Shown: positions 57,338 through 64,000 of the stretch, piece by piece
Numbering within the stretch: position 1 is the stretch's first letter
How the letters are laid out: every line of letters starts with the position of its first letter
Assembly (NCBI GenBank): GCA_027563935.2
Contig: CM050449.1
Location: 48,520,507-48,584,506 of the forward strand
Length of the DNA stretch: 64,000 nt
Direction of reading: 5' to 3'
Origin: Costus lasius
Lineage: Eukaryota > Streptophyta > Magnoliopsida > Zingiberales > Costaceae
Made by a program: the position numbers and the translations under genes
Notes under the pieces: generated by a model
Databases searched by the model: none
Seen by the model: the letters and a program-made list of their open reading frames with translations, nothing else
What the model was told of the DNA's origin: nothing

Positions 57338-58715
57338 TGTAAGATCCAAGGATCTTAAGTCCTGGTAAGCATTACTTTTGATTTAAATAAACTCGTTGGC
57401 TGTGATATTGTGTTCATGATTTAAATAAAATTATTGACTGTGATATTTTTCTATGTATTGGTTGTTAATAGTTAATTAACTAGAGATTTTTGGTTGATAA
57501 ATTATAGTTAATTAACTAGAGATTTTGGTTGTTAACTTATAGTTAATTAAATTAGAGTTTATTGGTTAATTAATTAGACCTTGTTGGTTAATTAACTAGC
57601 TTATTGGATATTAATTAAATCCTTATTGGATTTGCGTTTAAGTGAATTCATTAAATGGATGTTAATTTAAATTCTTATTGGACTTTCACTTAAACTATGG
57701 GTTATTGGGTTAGATGGATATTAGATTTAAAATTCGAATTAGTTAGTTAAATGGATTAAACCCTATTTGAATTAATTGGTTAATGGGTTAAAAAAATTAA
57801 AAACCGAAATGTTAAGTGGGAATTTTCGGCTAGGGTAGAGTTTTTGGCGAAATTGTTGGCTTGGAAGAAACCTTGGGCGACGGCTAGGAGGAAGAAGGCG
57901 ATCTTGGTGTTCTTGGAATTCCCTTGAGGTGAAGAAGATTCCTTGGCGAGTTCTTGGAGATCCTTTGGGCGACATCAAGGCTTTAGACGATTTTTTTTGT
58001 GGAGGATTTTCGGTTTAAGAGGTGAGTGGGGTGTCTTAATTGATTTCTAGCAATTTGGTTGTGTTAATTGATGTATTAGATTGATTAGAAATTTTACCAT
58101 GTTAAAAACCGAAAACTCAAGACTTCTCTTTGTTATAAACTGAAAGTTACAATGGTATAATTATCATGAAAACTTAAGACTCCTTGTTAACTAAGGTTTT
58201 ATTTAAGTTGGAAATTTTATCATGCTAAAAACCAAATTATGATGTATCTTCATGAAAACCGAAAATTTGTATAGGTGTATATCTCATGAAAACCGAAACT
58301 TGTAGCTTGAAATTTAAGGTATTTTTATAGGGAATTTTGGTAGCATTAAACCATTGAATTGGGAGTATGAAATTCTTGTTAACTAGGTATTTTATAGGGA
58401 ATTTTGGTAATATTAAATCATTGATTTTTGGTAGCATGAGAATCTTGTTTTAAATAGATATTATGTTTGAAACTGTGGGCTAGATGTGATGTTTTGTGAA
58501 CTAGATTGTAAGAGCATGGATTTTAATCTTATGTTGATTTTTATGGATGCCCTAATAAATGCTAATAATATTATAAGAGTCATGTTTGTTTATTTATGAC
58601 CATGAATCTTTGTTTGAGAAATTTGGGTGATAACTTAGCAAGGCTGCACTGAATTGATCAGCATGAAACCTAAGGACTACCCTACATTAGGTGATTTTTT
58701 GAATGTTATGTGATT

Positions 58716-58790
58716 ATGTGATTTTGAATATTATGCGGTTATGTGATTTTGAATATTATGTGGTTATGTGATTTCAAATATTATATGTTG
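58716..58790 (+). repeat. 25-bp tandem repeat, three units
   Basis: Units at 58716, 58741 and 58766, consensus ATGTGATTTTGAATATTATG plus five bases; the third is decayed. Inside the gypsy-F LTR. Confidence 0.8.
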
Positions 58791-59047
58791 TGATCATGGA
58801 ATGGTTAGGACTAAGGCTAAGTGTAACTGTGCGCTCAATGGGATAGTTGATATGTGATATGTTAAGGGTTGGATATTTCAGCCCTGTATTGTGATATGTG
58901 AAGGGGGTTGATGTTCAGCCTGCCCGATATGATTATTGTGATGACTATCCTAGAGTCTAGTTGACACTTAGGAGTCCACCTTTGTGATATAAGATATAAG
59001 ATGTGTCTGTTGTCCAGTAGGAACCCTTTGGGAGAATGAGTTTTGAC

Positions 59048-59242
59048 GCAAAGTGCCATGTCTTGGTCGGACAGGGGGCCACCTCTTGATGTCATCACTC
59101 TTTTGTGTTATGGGGTGTCGTAAAGCAAAGTGCCACATCATGACCTGGCGGGGGCCACCTCTTGAACCTACACATCTTTTTGTGTTATGGGGTGTAGTAG
59201 AGCAAAGTGCCACGTCGTGACCTGGCGGGGGCCACCTCTTGA
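59048..59242 (+). repeat. Triplicated ACGT-core LTR module, 77-bp period
   Basis: Copies at 59048-59089, 59125-59165 and 59202-59242. Each runs GCAAAGTGCCA...GGGGGCCACCTCTTGA. The last keeps CCACGTCGTGACC, while the first two have lost the ACGT core. The inverse of the pair at 6071-6216. Confidence 0.88.
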
Positions 59243-60152
59243 TTCTATACACTGTCCATCTATATGTTGCATGCAGGCTTCTCCCAGTGCTTAGGCCAAA
59301 GCCGGGTTAGACCATGATGGTCACTACTGAATATGCTGGACAACTAGGTTAACTAAGTGGTTAATGTGTACAGTGGTTTAGAGTGTAGCTCTAGAACCTT
59401 AGTTACTCTATGGGGACAGTTGTGTGATGTCTTGGCAGGGTATACTTGATTGTTCATATGTGTTTTGTTCTTTAATTTTGTTATATGTTGATATGATAAT
59501 CTGTTAAAGATTTTTAAAATAATCTGCCTGTATTTTTGAATGTATGCTATGGATGGTCGTTTGAGACTATCCACTCACTGGGCTGTGTAGCTCACCCCTC
59601 AATGTTTTCAGGTGTAGAACAGGGGCGCACTGCATGACTTAGCATGTTATACGGATATTGTGATTCTCCATGCTGGTTGGATGTATAACTTTTGTGCTTA
59701 ATTAACTGAGGCCGGATGTGGCCGAATTATATGAACTTGGGTTGCCAGTTGTGGCCAAACTATGTGTGAACTTATGTTGCCGGTTGTGGCGGTTTTGATA
59801 TTATGATTTTTGTGTCACCGCGGGCTTTGGCCTGGTTTCGGTGTTTGGTATCACTGTGAAACTTTATGGAATCGACGTTGTGATTTTGTTTTGAATTTCA
59901 ATTTGATGTGTATTTTTGCAATCGGTTTTGATATACATGTAACTTGCATGTGTCTAGTGCAAGTATTGCGTGGTGGCAGGTACCTTTATGAATTGTGTTT
60001 CTTGGAGATTGTATGTATGGATTTTTGGAAATTTTCAGATCGTGTTTCTTGAACTCGGTTTTACCTAGCATGTGAATCGATCTTGTATGACACATCCTGT
60101 TTCTTCTGTGATTTGTGTTGCTTGTTTGGGGTTAAGATAACGGGATGTTACA

Positions 60153-60279
60153 GAATGGTATCAGAGCGAGTTGGCTAGCTAAAACTTAGTTCGGGGGAAA
60201 ACATGTTTGTGTATTGCTAGACACCTGATAGGTTTATGTTTGTTTTCCTGACTTTAGTGTGTGTGTGTAGGAATTTAAG
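60153..60279 (+). other. Gypsy-F primer-binding site and short leader
   Basis: TGGTATCAGAGCGAG at 60156-60170, initiator tRNA-Met type, followed by a 110-bp leader ending TGTGTGTGTAG before gag. Confidence 0.85.
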
Positions 60280-61858
60280 ATGGTGCGAACCAGAGGAAAT
60301 GCTAATGGCGAGGATGAGCAGCCTTCGAATCTCTCGTGAACTATTGAGATTCTGACTGGCATGGTACAGCAACAAGGTGCCATGATAGAGAGGCAAGCTC
60401 AGATGCTGCAGCAACAACAGACTCAGCATCAAGAGGCACAACAGCAGCTTTTGCAGCAGCTGACTCAAGAGAGACCCCAGACTACTACTCGAGCGGTGGG
60501 GGATGACTCTCAGGAGGGCGCTCACAAGCGCTATGCCTCACTTGTGAGTGAATTCCAGAAACTAGGTCCCAGCTCTTTTTATGGGGGCTCAGAATCCAGT
60601 ACTGCCGAGAACTGGCAGTTGTGCTTGGAAAAGATTTTCCAAGTCATGCGGTGCTCGGACGAAGACAAGTTATGTCTGACCACCTATATGATGCGTGGTG
60701 ACGCAGATGAGTGGTGGAAGGGCGTGGTGAGACTTGCTGAGGAAAAACATGAGACAGTAGATTGGCCCTATTTCTTGTCTCAATTTAATGAGAAGTACTT
60801 CCCTGATAGCTTGGTGGAGGACCGAGAGGTGGCATTTATTCACCTGGAGCAGGGTGATATGACAGTAGACCAGTATGAATTGCAGTTCACTAAGTTGGGA
60901 AAGTATGCTCCTCACCTGATAAACACTGAAAAGAGAAGGGCTACTAAGTTTCTTAGGGGTCTCAGATGGGACATTCGGGAGCAGGTTGGTGCTCAGCATT
61001 TGGAGACTTATGTTGAGACTGTTGGGCGAGCACGCACCATTGAGAGATACATATCTGAGAGGAGTTCTCATGTTGCCGTGACCGTGGTTCCTGCAGCCGA
61101 GGCGGCGGCTCCTCAGTATGGCATTGGCGGCAAGGGTAAGAAGTACCCCAAGCATAAGGATTACAAGAAGAGCAGGTATAAGCCTTACTCTTACAAGGCA
61201 CCGCAGCAGTTCAGGGATGTCAGAGATGTAAAGAACAGTATCACAGAGGATAGGACTTGTAATTATTGTGGGATCAAGGGACATCTGGTGAAGGATTGTT
61301 ATAAGAAGAATGGTGTATGCTTCAGATGTAAGAAACCTGGGCACATGGTCAAGGACTGCAAAGAGCCTGAGATGCAGCAGAGAGGCGTAGATAAGCCTAC
61401 AGTCCAGACCCGAGTTTATGCTGTGGCTGAGAAGGATACACGAGCTTCCCGATCCGTCGTGGAAGGTACCTTATTTGTATTTGATCAGTTAGCTCGTATC
61501 TTATTTGACCCTGGTGCAAATCTGTCTTTTGTATCTGTTAGATTTGCTGCATGTTTACCTGTTGTACCTAAGATGCTAGATTATGTTGTGTCTGTCAGTA
61601 CTCCCTTAGGAAAGTCATTATCTACAGATACTGTTTGTGCTGACTGTGTAGTGCATGTAGAGGGTTATGAGTTTCTGGTAGATCTAATCCTCTTAGACAT
61701 GCAAGATTATGATGTCATCTTAGGAATGGATTGGTTGTCTTCACATCATGCCACTGTGGATTACTTTGAGAAAGTAATCACTTTAAATCTGCTAGATGGG
61801 AATCGGATTTTTGTGAGAGGTCTAGTGTCAGACCAAGGACCACATGTAATATCTTTTC
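60280..61858 (+). pseudogene. Gypsy-F gag-protease, early stop, truncated by copia G
   Basis: Begins ATG-GTG-CGA-ACC (MVRTRGN) and meets TGA at codon 20 (60337-60339). The frame is then open to 61858. Later residues: Gln-rich stretch about 30-65, gag core (YGGSESSTAENW... GDADEWWKG) about 100-255, two CCHC knuckles at 327-340 and 347-360, and an aspartic protease region with D410-P-G. The Pro in place of Ser/Thr is unusual for retroelement proteases. A second in-frame ATG (60361) follows the stop and might restart translation, losing 27 residues. Copia G cuts the frame in the protease-RT linker. Confidence 0.9.
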
Positions 61859-63562
61859 TGAAGAGTCCCCTTCGAGGGCGAGCGCAAGCAGATGAAACCC
61901 TAATTTAGGGGGCGCATGCAAGTTTGCTAGGATTTCATCAATACAATCGCTTATATGCTCATATAATCAACTTTGATAGATGGATTAGATCAAGAGGGAG
62001 ATTCATACCAACGCCATTGGATTGGAGGTCGGCTTGGAAGAAGAGAGCAACTTAGATCTCCTCCAAAAGTTCATACACAAGATGAAGAACGCTTACTTCC
62101 TTGGCGTCCCTTGTGCTAGCAAGGCACCCAATCTTTCTTGTCGAATGGAAGGGGATGATGAGATGATTCCCTTTTGGCCGAGAGCTCCTCTTGCAAAACC
62201 TCTCCACTTCGTCAACCTCCCTCAAACGAAAGTTCAAGGCGTTGAAGTGAAGTGCACAACGCATATGCGTTTTGGCGTTGAAGTGAAATCGGCCTTGATG
62301 ACTTTCCATAAATGGAAGATAATCAAGCCATGCGCTCATGCCAACCCAAAAACGCATATTGGCATTGAACCAAGCGTTCACCTTTGTGAACCGGTTCAAG
62401 CCAAAACGTCCAATCGAATTTGGTTCATAAACCAAACCAAAATAGCTCAAGCCACTTGGTCTAGACCAAATTGAACCCTAAGGCTCAAGATCTAACCGTT
62501 CATCTCCTGATGCTCCTGATCTCACCGATCTAGCATCATCTCTCTCGATCGAAGCTTACCGATCTCAAGCCCTAATCAATCAAACATGATCAGACCAGAT
62601 CTCACTTACAATCAGAGATTAAATCCCTTTAAACTGAACCCAAACAATTCAGTCCACACGATCTGACTCAAGTAAGCCATATCATCAAATTGTGCGACCC
62701 TGAGGGTTTCCTTTAAATGTCGGTAACGATAACTCACGTTATCACGATCAGTGTGGTGTATCTAGCAACACATCACTGTCTCCCGATATAAAGGAAAGAG
62801 TCTTCCAAGACTACACCCAAACCACAGCACAAGTGTGAATCTATTCACAAGGCGTACATGTATCCTTTGCCACTGGATGTTCTTATTGGACAAGCGTGTC
62901 AAGCCTGTAGCTCCAATATGATGAGTATGATTAGACCAGATGAACATAGTCACCTGGGTATGGCCATACACTTTCTCAATCATCTCATTCAGGGGGGCCC
63001 CTCTAGAACATCACACTCCTTAAACAAGGAGACGGCAATCCTTTATCTATCACTAGTGCCCTAACCTGACTCAAGCTCATTATCCAAGATAGTCTATAAC
63101 CATCATGTTTCAAATGATATTGAACTACCTCAAAACAATGACAATCATCATTTAGAAACACAAGTGATCTCAAGTCAGAGGACATGTGCCACTTGTTGCA
63201 ATCAAGGATCATTCACATTGTGACAAGCAATTGAATATCCTAGTAGGGTCTGTCCAGTACATCCAATGTACCCATGAGTCTACATCTTATTCCATGCTCG
63301 AAGCATCCTATAAGATTAGAACACATATTAGTCTCAAGCATATCAAGGCTGTCTCATGTTCACCAAGATATCTCGACTAAGGACTTTATAGCATGTCAGC
63401 CTAGCTGAACAGCTTTGAGACATTATTCAGAAGTACGCTAATTGCAGCAGACAAGGTAACAACCTGAATAACAACCATGCCTTTATAAACACAAGAGTTT
63501 ATTACATGAGACTGATACAATCCCAAGGCCTCAAACATTAGCCTTAAGGGCATACCCCAACA
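61859..63562 (-). repeat. G 3' LTR
   Basis: 1,704 bp, TGTTGGGGTATGCC...GGGACTCTTCA on the minus strand. Inverted repeat at 62109-62124; ATG GCG TTG|GTATGA with the ATG at 62017-62015. Confidence 0.94.
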
Positions 63563-63582
63563 ATCTCCCACTTGCACTTAAT

Positions 63583-64000
63583 CTAATGGTTGAGAAATCT
63601 CAAACCCATATTATTACAGTGCTTCTCATGCTTCTGCTGCACCAGAGGCTTGGTAAGCGGGTCAGCCAGATTGTCGTCTGTATGAACCTTGCATATTTTG
63701 ATCTCACCCCGATCAATGATCTCCCGGATCAAGTGAAACCGTCTCTGTATGTGCTTGGACTTCTGGTGCGACCGTGGTTCCTTTGCTTGTGCGATTGCTC
63801 CAGTGTTATCACAAAAGATAACCAAAGGATCTGCACTCGAAGGAACGACACCAAGTTCTCTCACGAACTTACGAATCCACACTGCCTCCTTGGATGCTTC
63901 CGAGGCTGCAACATACTCGGCTTCTATTGTGGAATCAGCAACAGTTGACTATTTGAAACTCTTCCACACCACTGCTCCACCATTCAAGCTAAAAACATAG
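63583..64000 (-). CDS. G copia pol, RNase H C-terminal part (partial)
   Basis: The minus-strand frame enters at the window end and stops at 63583. It matches the last 138 residues of the B polyprotein: YVFSLNGG, EAEYVAASEASKEAVWIRKF, SSADPLVIFCDNTGAIAQ, and the end NMGLRFLNH. This is the RNase H domain, which degrades template RNA during reverse transcription. No lesion in the visible part. The rest of the gene is outside the window. Confidence 0.92.

Larger units (their letters stand above)
57338..60152 (+). repeat. Gypsy-F 5' LTR
   Basis: 2,815 bp with TGTAAGATC...GGGATGTTACA ends (TGTAA/TTACA terminal inverted repeat). Very AT-rich in the first 700 bp, with repeated TTAATTAACTAGAGATTTT words. 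Contains a 25-bp tandem repeat and a triplicated ACGT-core module. The paired 3' LTR is outside the window, so the age cannot be estimated. Confidence 0.88.
58022..60270 (+). other. Predicted leader intron of gypsy-F
   Basis: Donor GAG|GTGAGTGG at 58022, conserved in gypsy-I. Acceptor GTGTGTGTGTAG|GAATTTAAG ends at 60270, nine bases before the gag ATG at 60280. Splicing would remove most of the LTR and the primer-binding site. Prediction only. Confidence 0.35.
57338..61858 (+). mobile_element. Ty3/gypsy element F (Del/Tekay-type gag), 5' part
   Basis: 5' LTR 57338-60152, primer-binding site at 60156, gag-protease from 60280, cut at 61858 by copia G. Its pol and 3' LTR lie beyond the window. 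It interrupts the leader of copia C; left flank CACGG (57333-57337). The LTR family matches the older minus-strand gypsy-I LTR. Confidence 0.88.
61859..64000 (-). mobile_element. Ty1/copia element G, 3' part
   Basis: Minus-strand member of the A2/B/D/E family inserted in gypsy-F. 3' LTR 61859-63562, polypurine tract 63563-63582, then the C-terminal part of pol to the window end. Left flank TTTTC (61854-61858); the other copy is outside. Confidence 0.93.

Noticed and set aside
60670..61344. 224-codon minus-strand frame
   Set aside because: It is the antisense shadow of gypsy-F gag, which has clear gag and zinc-knuckle motifs on the other strand.

Overview
The window is plant DNA made almost entirely of LTR retrotransposons nested inside one another. 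I found no host protein gene, no rRNA, no complete tRNA and no CRISPR. Plant origin is indicated by Ty1/copia and Ty3/gypsy polyproteins, primer-binding sites complementary to initiator tRNA-Met (TGGTATCAGAGC type), LTRs of 1.7-2.8 kb and a tRNA-derived Pol III cassette. The species cannot be named from the sequence. The density suggests heterochromatin.

Layout, using labels local to this answer. (1) 1-5935: 3' part of a + strand Ty3/gypsy element (gypsy-1) with one uninterrupted gag-pol frame. (2) 5936-7657 and 26295-26460: pieces of a minus-strand gypsy LTR (gypsy-I), related to the LTR of gypsy-F, with a small SINE-like cassette inside. (3) 7658-26289: minus-strand copia A1 (2,096-bp LTRs, ruined coding region, target-site duplication ACACA), containing the younger minus-strand copia A2 (14144-23270, duplication GTTCA). 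(4) 26461-26619: a copia gag fragment (H), the oldest visible layer. (5) 26620-57337: + strand copia C, split by copia B (28404-37551, GCGCA), by minus-strand copia D (37783-56082, CTTGA), whose 3' LTR is itself split by copia E (38780-47971, ACTCT), and then by gypsy-F (from 57338), whose gag-protease frame is cut by minus-strand copia G (from 61859). G runs off the window end.

A2, B, C, D, E and G are one copia family: LTRs of about 1.70-1.72 kb beginning TGTTGG(G/A)GTATGCC, a leader of about 1.8 kb, and a single gag-protease-integrase-RT-RNase H frame of about 1,294 codons. Each complete copy has one principal disabling lesion, different in each. By-eye LTR differences (A2 about 1, E about 4, B about 7, D about 10, A1 about 15) agree with the nesting order.

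The most interesting signal is a possible leader intron in this family. Every LTR examined carries ATG-GCN-(A/T)TG followed directly by GTATGA (donor-like), and every complete leader ends in TTGTAG (acceptor-like) 21 nt before the gag ATG. Splicing would join the LTR ATG in frame to gag and remove the primer-binding site, which would separate a translated mRNA from the full-length genomic RNA. Gypsy-F shows an analogous arrangement. All lengths, breakpoints and difference counts were read by eye.
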